Origin: Bacteroidota bacterium
Lineage (GTDB): Bacteria; Bacteroidota; Bacteroidia; UKL13-3
Reading direction: 5' to 3'
DNA: 6,018 bases
NCBI GenBank assembly: GCA_010027395.1
Contig: RGVD01000162.1
Span: 1 to 6,018 of the forward strand
Numbering within the stretch: the stretch's first letter is position 1; each line of letters opens with the position of its first letter. The position numbers and the translations under genes were made by a program. Below are positions 1 through 6,018 of the stretch, piece after piece. The notes under the pieces are model-generated. The model was given only the letters and a program-made list of their open reading frames with translations, searched no databases and was not told the DNA's origin.

Positions 1-29
1 TTGAAGCAATTGCTTCAAGGTTTTTTTTT
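1..29 (+). terminator. Probable intrinsic terminator of an upstream gene outside the window
   Basis: The first 18 bases, TTGAAGCAATTGCTTCAA, are a perfect palindrome. It can fold as a 7-bp stem (1-7 with 12-18) around an AATT loop, followed by GG and nine T residues (21-29). A stem plus T run on the plus strand is the form of a rho-independent terminator and would end a rightward gene lying left of the window. The stem may extend beyond base 1. In many bacteria the gene before pth is the ribosomal protein L25/Ctc gene, but that neighbour is not visible here and is only a guess. Confidence 0.65.
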
Positions 30-69
30 GAATAAAATTTCACAAGCATTTGTCTTAAAATTGTAGCGT

Positions 70-630
70 ATGAAATATTTGATAATTGGTCTTGGAAACA
101 TTGGCGATGAATATGCCAACACACGACACAATATAGGTTTTGATATTGCTGACGAGTTGGCCAAAAATCATAATGCTAGCTTTGAAACGCAGCGCCATGC
201 TGATTATGCCCATTTAAGCATAAAGGGACGACAATTGCATATTATCAAACCCAATACCTACATGAATTTAAGTGGAAAAGCAGTTCGATATTGGATGAAT
301 GAATTAGAGATCAAAGTAGATAGTATTTTTGTCTTAGTGGATGATCTTGCTATTGATTTTGGGAAACTACGTATTCGTGGTAATGGCAGTGATGCTGGAC
401 ACAATGGACTGAAGAATATAAACGAGTTACTTCAAACCCAAAATTATCCTCGCTTGCGATTTGGTATTGGAAACAATTATCCCAAAGGTCGCCAAGTAGA
501 TTATGTATTAGGGAAATTTAATAACGAAGAGCAAAAATTCTTACCTGAATTGATAGACAAATCGGTTAAATCTATTGAGAGCTTCGCCCTTAGAGGTCTT
601 GCCAATACCATGAACGAATTTAATAAGTAG
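70..630 (+). CDS. pth: Peptidyl-tRNA hydrolase (Pth)
   Basis: Cytoplasmic esterase that cleaves peptidyl-tRNAs released by stalled or abortive translation and so recycles tRNA; it is normally essential. The 186-residue length is typical of bacterial Pth. The N-terminal signature GLGNIGDEYANTRHNIGF (7-24) carries Asn10 and the catalytic His20 at the same numbers as in the E. coli enzyme. The PNTYMNLSG motif (61-69) gives Asn66, equivalent to E. coli Asn68. VDDL (90-93) supplies the conserved Asp. GSDAGHNGLK (106-115) gives His111 and Asn112 of the third motif, with Ala where Gly is usual. The ATG at 70 puts the first beta strand (KYLIIGLGN) right at the start, as the family requires. No Shine-Dalgarno is visible upstream (TTGTAGCGT), which is common in Bacteroidota. 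It lies alone on the plus strand, convergent with lnt. Confidence 0.97.
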   Translation: MKYLIIGLGNIGDEYANTRHNIGFDIADELAKNHNASFETQRHADYAHLSIKGRQLHIIKPNTYMNLSGKAVRYWMNELEIKVDSIFVLVDDLAIDFGKLRIRGNGSDAGHNGLKNINELLQTQNYPRLRFGIGNNYPKGRQVDYVLGKFNNEEQKFLPELIDKSVKSIESFALRGLANTMNEFNK

Positions 631-760
631 AAGGATATTGATAATCTTCCTGCCCTAATTATGTTTGAGTTGCTTTTTGCAAATAACCGATTAAACCAAA
701 AGCTATATAATAATTAACCGAATAAATAACTAACTAAATAACGATTTAATGAATAGGTAT

Positions 761-2380
761 TTAACGTTTTCTCTTGAAAAGTTTAAATATCTCAAATACC
801 CCTAAAACCATAGCCCAAAATCCAATTAAGTCCCCGTTTTGGGTAAAGAACGTTTCTTCTTTATGTAAAGGTACTTTGGCCCTGAGAACAGCCTCCTTCC
901 ACCATTCAGATTGGTTTACAATATTGCCTTCCTCATCTATAAAACCTGAGATTCCTGTATTTGCGCTTCGTGCTACCCACCTGCGGTTTTCTATGGCACG
1001 TAATCGAGCAAAGTCGAAATGTTGACGATAGCCGGGAGTATTACCCCACCAACCATCATTGGTGATGATGCAAATGATATCAGCACCTTTTTTTACATAT
1101 CCGGCTACATAATCAGGAAACACTGATTCGAAGCATATTACAGGGGCAAGTTTTGTTTTTTTATATGAATAAAAAACCTTGGTTTCTTTGTCGCTGGCAA
1201 GACTGCCATTTGTACCACCTAAATTGATGGAAACCTTTTCTAAAAAACCGAATATTTCAGGGTAAGGCATGCGTTCAACTCCCGGAACCAATTTAGATTT
1301 GTGGTAAATCTGCAATGAATCAAATTTACTTAAATACATGGCTGTATTGTATACATCATAAAACAGCCCATCACTATATTTTCTGGCAGTAATGGTAGGT
1401 TTGTTGTTACTTTGGTAGAAACGATAGGTATCAGCTCCAGAAAGTAAGCCAATGTTTGGATGTTTTTCTAAAAAGCCTAACACCTTTTGATATACCGCAG
1501 CATTTTGTAAATTGCCCTCTTCGAGGCCGCCAAGCAAAGCTGTTTCTGGCATTATCACAAATTGTGTCAAGCTATCCATTTTTGTTTCTGCAAGGGCTAG
1601 AATTTTATCTGTTTGTGCCTCGGGTGTCATCCCTTTAAACTTATCTTTATAAGGATCTATATTTGGTTGCACCACAACTATGTCTGCCTTTTGTCCTTTA
1701 GTGCTTGCTTCTCTTTCATGCCTATTGTTTGCAATATATAAGGACAAAAAGATAGGAGTAAATAGGTAAAAGAAAGCGATGTTAAATACTTTGCCATAAT
1801 TGTCATTAGGAATTCGTTCTTTCCAAGTATTGATAAGTTTATAAAGTTTATAGTTAACCAATACTACCCAGAGAGAGCCACCAGCCACACCGGTATATTC
1901 ATACCATTGCACCAAAACAGGAGTGTATGAAAATACATTGCCGAAGCTTAACCAAGGGAAAGAAAGTTGCCAGTTGGTATGCAGCCATTCATAAGATAGC
2001 CATAGAAATATGAACGTCCACATTTTATTGGTGTTTCCTTCTCGTGTTTGAATAATGTGGAACAAGAACAAAGGCAATGTCATCATGAGCGTATTGATGA
2101 AGAAAGCGGCTATAGCACCCTCGGGAGAGGCATTCCAAATCCAATAGACCGTAATACAATTAAATAAAAACAGTGATAAAAAAGTATAAGCAAAAAAAAG
2201 TAGCCTTGATGATTGAGGGTGGTTTTTACGAATCTCTGTCTCCAAATAAAACAATGGTATTAAGCCAATAAATATAAATGGCAAGGCCTTAAAAGGTTGC
2301 CAAGCCAAAGCCATAAATATGGCTGAAATGCTGCTTAATAGGATGTATCTTAAATGCTTATTTTTTACCTGCGATAACAA
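761..2380 (-). CDS. lnt: Apolipoprotein N-acyltransferase (Lnt)
   Basis: Integral inner-membrane enzyme catalysing the last step of lipoprotein maturation, transfer of a phospholipid acyl chain to the amino group of the diacylglyceryl-cysteine. The 539-residue length fits the family. About seven hydrophobic helices fill residues 11-216, a periplasmic nitrilase-type (carbon-nitrogen hydrolase) domain spans about 231-505, and one C-terminal helix lies at 517-533. The catalytic triad is visible as Glu279 (MPETA), Lys361 (YHKSKLVPGVER) and Cys416 (VICFES). Glu369 matches a further conserved glutamate, and NDGWWG (441-446) is another hallmark. The start is TTG at 2380, 9 bases after AAAGGAG. The next in-frame Met is residue 23, inside the first helix, and the frame is closed by a stop near 2420, so TTG is the best choice. 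The gene overlaps the rsmI 3' end by 23 bases and is last in the minus-strand run. Confidence 0.95.
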   Translation of the reverse strand: MLSQVKNKHLRYILLSSISAIFMALAWQPFKALPFIFIGLIPLFYLETEIRKNHPQSSRLLFFAYTFLSLFLFNCITVYWIWNASPEGAIAAFFINTLMMTLPLFLFHIIQTREGNTNKMWTFIFLWLSYEWLHTNWQLSFPWLSFGNVFSYTPVLVQWYEYTGVAGGSLWVVLVNYKLYKLINTWKERIPNDNYGKVFNIAFFYLFTPIFLSLYIANNRHEREASTKGQKADIVVVQPNIDPYKDKFKGMTPEAQTDKILALAETKMDSLTQFVIMPETALLGGLEEGNLQNAAVYQKVLGFLEKHPNIGLLSGADTYRFYQSNNKPTITARKYSDGLFYDVYNTAMYLSKFDSLQIYHKSKLVPGVERMPYPEIFGFLEKVSINLGGTNGSLASDKETKVFYSYKKTKLAPVICFESVFPDYVAGYVKKGADIICIITNDGWWGNTPGYRQHFDFARLRAIENRRWVARSANTGISGFIDEEGNIVNQSEWWKEAVLRAKVPLHKEETFFTQNGDLIGFWAMVLGVFEIFKLFKRKR

Positions 2381-3003
2381 TGACGAATTCTCCTTTAATA
2401 GTTCCGTTGGTGAAATGTTCTAGTATTTGTTGAAGGCTGCCATTAACAGTTTCTTCAAAGCCTATCAGCACCAAAAAACTCTATTAGTTGGGCAATAGTT
2501 TTTAATATGCGATGTGGTGATTCATAAAATACTACTGTCCTTTCTTCTTCCGCTAATTTTTTTAGCATGGTTTGTCTGCCTTTTTTTTCAGGCAAAAAAC
2601 CTTCAAAGCAGAAGCTATCACATGGCAAACCACTTTTTACCAAAGCGGGCACAAAGGCAGTTGCACCAGGCAAGCAGTCAACTGTAATGCCTTCTTTCAC
2701 ACACTCGCGAATAATTAAAAATCCAGGGTCGCTAATGCCAGGGGTTCCCGCATCGCTGACAAGAGCAATTTGTTTACCACTTTTTAACTCTGAAACTAGG
2801 TTATGAAATACTTTGTGTTCATTATGTTGGTGATACGATTGAAGTGGTTTTTGAATTTGAAAATGCTGAAATAGTTTCACTGTTTGACGAGTGTCTTCAG
2901 CCAAAACTAAATCTACTTCTTTAAGTATTCGAAGTGCCCTTATTGTAATGTCTTCAAGGTTGCCAATGGGCGTTGGAACGATGTATAATATGCCTTCACC
3001 CAT
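2358..3003 (-). pseudogene. rsmI: 16S rRNA 2'-O-methyltransferase RsmI, disrupted by a short internal deletion
   Basis: RsmI uses S-adenosylmethionine to methylate the 2'-OH of C1402 in 16S rRNA. The first reading frame (3003-2455) shows the family features in order: YIVPTPIGNLEDIT (7-20), AEDTR (35-39), the SAM-site segment ALVSDAGTPGISDPG (80-94), LPGATAFVPALVKSGLP (111-127), FEGFLPEKKGRQ (133-144) and FYESPHRI (159-166). It then stops after Gly-Ala-Asp-Arg-Leu. The rest of the protein continues at once in another frame (2459-2358): 33 residues beginning FEETVNGSL and ending in KGEFVIVIAGKK. The roughly 11 residues the family normally has between these pieces, including the conserved Arg-Glu-Leu-Thr-Lys, are absent, implying a loss of about 32 bases. 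Restoring them gives about 225 residues, a normal length. The start is an ATG 3 bases after the dedA stop. Family identity is certain; whether the break is biological or an assembly error is open. Confidence 0.9.
2390..2396 (-). promoter_or_regulatory. Shine-Dalgarno-like site for the TTG start of lnt
   Basis: On the minus strand AAAGGAG lies 9 bases upstream of the TTG at 2380 and supports that start. It is the best Shine-Dalgarno match next to a start in this window. The same bases encode Lys-Gly-Glu near the C-terminus of RsmI, a conserved stretch of that family, so part of the match could be dictated by the protein rather than by ribosome binding. Confidence 0.5.
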
Positions 3004-3006
3004 ACA

Positions 3007-3654
3007 TTATTTACTTTCAAGTTGTTCAGCTTTTTTTCTTATTTGCTCTTTGCGCCAAGTATTCGCAATTGGGATGGTGGTTACAGCAATAAATGCAATC
3101 ACAATCCAATTTAGATAATCTAATGCATTGGGCACAAACTGACCAACAAAATAGCCTGCTGTAACAATTACAATTGGCCAAAGGAATGCGCCCACAACAT
3201 TGTAAAAAAAGAAAATCTGAGGGCGGACTTTTACCACTCCCGCAAGGATTGGTGCGAAGGTGCGCACAATGGGCAAGAATCTGCCCATTATCAGAGCAAA
3301 GCCTCCGTATTTTTTGTAAAATATCTCCGCTGTTTCAATGTATTTTCGCTTAAAGAAAAAGGTATCTTTCTTTTTATAGATAGCTTCGCCTGTTCGATGT
3401 CCGAACCAAAATCCAAAGTAATATCCGAATATGGCAGCAAGGCCAATACCTAAAATTAAGTTCTCAATTTCAACATGCAAAACCTGATTGGCTGATGGAT
3501 ATGCTAAAAGGCCAGCAGTAAATAGCAATGAATCTCCCGGTAAAAAAAATCCAAAGAATACCCCATTCTCCAAAAAGATAATGATGAGAATTAAAGCCAA
3601 TCCGCCAAATTCTATAAGTTCCTGTGGTTTAAATAAATCCCAAAAGCTGTTCAA
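3007..3654 (-). CDS. DedA-family (SNARE-associated/VTT) inner-membrane protein
   Basis: A polytopic membrane protein of the DedA superfamily. Bacterial members are linked to membrane homeostasis and proton-dependent processes, and some, such as UptA and PopT, recycle undecaprenyl phosphate. The 215-residue length is standard. Residues that are essential in E. coli YqjA have equivalents at the same spacing: Glu29 and Asp41 (12 apart, Asp41 within FFLPGDSLLF) and Arg125 and Arg131 (6 apart, in GRFLPIVRTFAP). Hydrophobic segments lie near 16-35, 65-84, 145-172 and 180-197, with a re-entrant type loop at 36-50. The start is TTG at 3654. No in-frame ATG exists between it and an upstream stop, and the N-terminus fits the expected short amphipathic segment before the first helix. 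No Shine-Dalgarno is visible. The basic C-terminal tail is cytoplasmic in style. Substrate is unknown, so no symbol is given. Confidence 0.93.
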   Translation of the reverse strand: MNSFWDLFKPQELIEFGGLALILIIIFLENGVFFGFFLPGDSLLFTAGLLAYPSANQVLHVEIENLILGIGLAAIFGYYFGFWFGHRTGEAIYKKKDTFFFKRKYIETAEIFYKKYGGFALIMGRFLPIVRTFAPILAGVVKVRPQIFFFYNVVGAFLWPIVIVTAGYFVGQFVPNALDYLNWIVIAFIAVTTIPIANTWRKEQIRKKAEQLESK

Positions 3655-3675
3655 TGTTTTTAGTTTTATTGATTA

Positions 3676-3702
3676 CGAATTAAAGGCTTTTGAACGAATT
3701 AA
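3676..3702. repeat. Pair of 8-base direct repeats (CGAATTAA) upstream of the dedA-like gene
   Basis: CGAATTAA occurs at 3676-3683 and again at 3695-3702, 19 bases start to start, in the 75-base gap between the fkbM-type gene and the TTG start of the dedA-like gene. The nearer copy ends about 21 bases before that start on the minus strand. The spacing of nearly two helical turns could suit a regulator, but in AT-rich DNA the pair may be chance. The rest of the gap shows no hairpin-and-T-run terminator, so read-through from the upstream gene is plausible. Confidence 0.3.
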
Positions 3703-3729
3703 CAACGCATTTTTGTTTGATGATATAAG

Positions 3730-4476
3730 TTATTTCTTAAAATAGAAGTCGCCACCTTCATATACCATGGCTTCTGCATCAGATATTTGAACCAAATTTT
3801 CGTTTAGAAGTTTGAATATCTGATAGCCCAGGGGCATCAATATGTCAAACATTATTTGTCTGTTTTCCTCTCCCGAAATTTCAATTTGAATAATAGGGAA
3901 ATGCTTTTTAAGGGTATTTATGAAGTGTGGGAATAGATATATTTCGTAACCCTCTACATCGCATTTAATGAAATCAATTTTTTCAATTGGTGCGAATAAC
4001 TCATCGGGTATACGCAAGTCTGTTTCATAGGTTTGCATATTGCCGTCTTCATTATTGTTTTCAGAAAGCACCTTAGTTAATCCATGTCTGAAAACCCCAT
4101 TAATAGTTGGTGTTCCCATGGTTATCTTCTTGTTCTCAGCACCAAGGGCAGTTTGATATAGGGTGATATTGTTTAAGGCATGTTTATGGGTATTTCTAAG
4201 AAATATATTAGCAAACAAAGGCACTGGTTCAATGGAATATACCCTGCCAGATTCACCTGCATATTTTGATAGAAATACAGAGTAGTAACCAACATTAGCG
4301 CCAATATCCACACAGGTATAACCTGGTTTTATTAGACTTTGTAGGTAAAATAACTCAGGGTATTTGTTTCTCATTATTCCACCTTTGATCAAGCGTATAT
4401 AAATATCGCTTATCCAAGACAAATAAGATTGGTAACCTAAAACTTTTAATAGTATCGAACGAATGGCTTTTTCCAT
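3730..4476 (-). CDS. FkbM-family SAM-dependent methyltransferase
   Basis: A class I methyltransferase of the FkbM type, 248 residues, probably cytosolic. Motif I, CVDIGANVGYYSVFLSKYAG (55-74), is the glycine-rich SAM loop. The acidic end of the second strand is Glu83 in YSIEPVP (80-86). IDFIKCDVEGYE (167-178) is the hallmark FkbM segment, followed by the IIQIEISGEE strand (195-204). The first 45 residues form a helical cap with hydrophobic stretches that I do not assign. FkbM proteins O-methylate sugars, polyketides and other hydroxyl acceptors; the acceptor here cannot be read from the sequence, and no glycosyltransferase or polyketide gene is in the window. The ATG lies 4 bases after the stop of the preceding small gene, indicating co-transcription and perhaps coupled translation. 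The product is intact, with no missing motif. Confidence 0.9.
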   Translation of the reverse strand: MEKAIRSILLKVLGYQSYLSWISDIYIRLIKGGIMRNKYPELFYLQSLIKPGYTCVDIGANVGYYSVFLSKYAGESGRVYSIEPVPLFANIFLRNTHKHALNNITLYQTALGAENKKITMGTPTINGVFRHGLTKVLSENNNEDGNMQTYETDLRIPDELFAPIEKIDFIKCDVEGYEIYLFPHFINTLKKHFPIIQIEISGEENRQIMFDILMPLGYQIFKLLNENLVQISDAEAMVYEGGDFYFKK

Positions 4477-4480
4477 TTTA

Positions 4481-4699
4481 TTATTTTATTTCCTCATAAT
4501 CCACATATTCACCAATGTTTTTATCTTCGTTAACCGACTTGTTGTTATTGCTTGGTTTAATTTTCGGCTCAGCATCGTTTTCGAAATTTGTTTGTTGGTC
4601 TTTGTTTTGGCCATAGTGGTTGGCTTTTATTTTTAATAAATTTCCAAACAAAAACTTGAATACAAAATAAAATAATGCTAGGTAAAATATGAATTTCAT
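4481..4699 (-). CDS. Small single-span membrane protein, DUF4834-like
   Basis: A 72-residue protein with one hydrophobic N-terminal helix (about residues 3-19, FIFYLALFYFVFKFLFG), a basic patch (22-30) and a polar Asn/Lys-rich linker. It ends in a conserved-looking tail, IGEYVDYEEIK (62-72). A short anchor, an unstructured linker and a Gly-Glu-Tyr-(Val/Ile)-Asp-(Tyr/Phe)-Glu-Glu tail is the pattern I recall for the Bacteroidota family DUF4834, whose function is not known. The acidic tail may be a docking peptide; that is inference. The start is an ATG with no clear Shine-Dalgarno. It is the first gene of the minus-strand run and lies 4 bases before the methyltransferase start, so it probably carries the operon's promoter region. 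Confidence 0.8.
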   Translation of the reverse strand: MKFIFYLALFYFVFKFLFGNLLKIKANHYGQNKDQQTNFENDAEPKIKPSNNNKSVNEDKNIGEYVDYEEIK

Positions 4700-4956
4700 T
4701 TTTTAAGAGTTATCGGGTGCAAGTAAACAAAGATGGTGCTAATTTCTAAATATGACATAATTACATGTAGTTTTTTTAGTTTTTGGTGTATCAGAATTAG
4801 ACATTGATGCTTTTGTTGTTCGTAAATGGGAATTTTGCCCAAAATTAAAATTAAATAATAAGCTATAAATCAATAAATTAAATAAAAGGATTAAGGTTTG
4901 ATGCTTAGTCAAATAGACAGAGCTAAATATGTCCCTAAATTAGTGCCCACAAAAAT
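4700..4956. promoter_or_regulatory. Divergent intergenic region with two candidate Bacteroidota-type promoters
   Basis: This 257-base AT-rich gap separates two divergent transcription units and should hold both promoters. The Bacteroidota promoter consensus is a TTG box and a TAnnTTTG box about 17-23 bases apart. For the rightward kinase gene, TTTG at 4897-4900 is 23 bases from TAAATATG (4924-4931), one mismatch, which would give a leader of about 20 bases. For the leftward run, the minus strand reads TTG (4873-4871), then 23 bases, then TAATTTTG (4847-4840), a full match but about 140 bases from the start codon. A nearer CATCTTTG (4735-4728, minus strand) has one mismatch and no upstream partner. 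All are weak because such words are frequent in AT-rich DNA. I see no riboswitch-like fold and no ORF here. Confidence 0.35.
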
Positions 4957-6018
4957 ATGTTCAACTTTGTAAAAAAATGGCTCGTTAACTTAAAAATAAG
5001 CACAAGAACTGCGCTTAGTTTTTTTGCCATTATTTTTACAGCACTTATAACCAGTATTTCTGCTATATTGTTGCTTCAATATGCCAAGCAAATTGATTTT
5101 AAATTGTCAAACAATTTTGAACCTGCCATTACTGCTACTAAAGATATAGAATATATTATGTCTGAAACGGGCAGATATACCTATGATTGGGTTTACAATC
5201 CGTCTAAAGACAAAAAACTGAAACTACAGAAAATTTTAGATAAGCAGTATCGAAAGAGAAAAATCTTTTTAATTGAATTATTACAGCAACCTGATCTTGA
5301 ACAACCAAGAAGAAGGCTTGTTAAGGTGGATGGAGATTTTTTAAAAATAGTAGAAAAGGAAAGTAATATCAATCCTTCAAAACGATTCGGATTATAGAGA
5401 CCCTGTTAAGTTTGGTGCTGCGAACAAACTATATAAAGAGATAGAAAGCGAACTTAAAAAGTTAGATATTGATATCGAAGAAGTTGAATTGATGGTAATA
5501 GCATCTTCAAGAAAACTCAGTCAGAAGAAATATGCGAGTTATAGCACTTTGTCGTCTTTGTTAGTAATCATGCTTATAGGTTTGGTTGTAGTAAGTATTA
5601 TTTCACTGATGATAACGAATAGCACTGTTATTAAACCTGTGAGTGAACTGAGTGAAGTTTTAGATGCTGTCGGTCGAGGGCAAATCATTAATTATGAAAT
5701 GCAAATAAAACGCAAGGATGAAATTGGTGTTATTCAGCAATCTACTGTTACTTTGATTAAAGGGCTTAAGGCAAAAGCGGATATTGCCAATGCCATTGGA
5801 AAAGGTAATTATGATATTGACCTCAAGCTTCAAGGTAAAAATGATAAATTGGGCAAGGCATTGATTGAAATGCGAAACAATTTGAAAAGTTCAATGCTAA
5901 AAGAAATTGAATCTAAGAAATCCCTAGAAAAATATACACTTAGTTTAGAAAAGAAAAATAAAGAATTAGATCAATTTGCCTATATCACCTCTCACGATTT
6001 AAAGAGCCCACTGCGAGG
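4957..6018 (+). pseudogene. Membrane sensor histidine kinase, frameshifted and cut by the window end
   Basis: N-terminal part of a two-component sensor kinase. Frame 1 (4957-5397, 146 residues) has a transmembrane helix at about 19-41 and the first half of an extracytoplasmic helical domain resembling the four-helix-bundle MCP sensor. It then stops at TAG 5395-5397. The protein continues in frame 2, open from 5354 to the window end: the rest of the bundle (with QNDSDYRDPVKFG), a second transmembrane helix (about 5549-5614), a HAMP domain (IKPVSEL at 5630-5650, DEIG at 5717-5728), a second HAMP-like module (about 5777-5885, GNYDIDLKL and NDKLGKALIEMRNNL), a coiled coil, and the H-box FAYITSHDLKSPLRG. 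The phospho-accepting His is encoded at 5993-5995. The ATPase domain lies beyond 6018. Dropping one A in a short A run (for example 5360-5362) restores one frame. An ATG at 5492 could start the second frame but would leave half a sensor domain. Ligand and response regulator are unknown. Confidence 0.82.

Noticed and set aside
1..18. Palindrome as a regulator operator for pth
   Set aside because: The run of nine T directly after it and its position before an ordinary housekeeping gene fit a terminator better.
56..63. TAAAATTG upstream of pth as a promoter -7 box
   Set aside because: It has one mismatch to TAnnTTTG, no TTG at acceptable spacing (the nearest is 25 bases away), and would place the transcript start at the ATG.
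670..682. TTGC-TTTTT-GCAA hairpin between pth and lnt as a shared terminator
   Set aside because: The stem is only 4 bp with a T-rich loop and no following T run. No better terminator was found at 631-760.
774..1025. Open frame on the plus strand inside lnt, and similar open frames at 1456-1638, 2567-2806, 2891-3118 and 3488-3745
   Set aside because: All lie antisense to well-conserved genes, have no recognisable motif or ribosome site, and are explained as shadows of the coding strand.
5354..5397. Programmed ribosomal frameshifting as the explanation for the split kinase
   Set aside because: I see no slippery heptamer with a stimulatory structure or a rare-codon-plus-stop arrangement, and the family has no such precedent that I know of; a one-base indel is simpler.

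Overview
The window looks like an ordinary chromosomal segment of a Bacteroidota bacterium. The evidence is the AT-rich sequence, the mostly absent Shine-Dalgarno sites, two TTG starts, a small protein matching my recollection of the Bacteroidota-specific DUF4834 family, and the style of the Lnt and histidine kinase proteins. The genus cannot be told from the sequence. I see no mobile element, CRISPR array, tRNA, rRNA or defence cluster.

Layout. Bases 1-29 hold a hairpin followed by a T run, probably the terminator of a gene lying left of the window. Peptidyl-tRNA hydrolase (pth, +) follows at 70-630. A 130-base gap with no clear terminator separates it from a convergent run of five minus-strand genes. 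In transcription order, from right to left, these are a DUF4834-like small membrane protein (4699-4481), an FkbM-type methyltransferase (4476-3730), a DedA-family membrane protein (3654-3007), rsmI (3003-2358, broken in this sequence) and lnt (2380-761). Spacings of 4, 75 and 3 bases and one 23-base overlap suggest a single operon. Its themes are the membrane or envelope (DedA, Lnt, DUF4834) and methylation (RsmI on 16S rRNA; FkbM on an unknown acceptor). A 257-base divergent region separates the run from a plus-strand sensor histidine kinase that starts at 4957 and leaves the window at 6018, just after its phospho-accepting histidine.

Two genes do not read through. rsmI lacks about 32 bases at the conserved region just after Gly-Ala-Asp-Arg, and its remaining C-terminus continues in another frame down to 2358. 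The histidine kinase has a +1 frame change between 5354 and 5395, most simply one extra A in a short A run. Both downstream halves still encode well-conserved protein, so recent mutation or assembly error is likelier than old decay. The rest is conserved housekeeping and envelope biology, and I find no convincing novel system.
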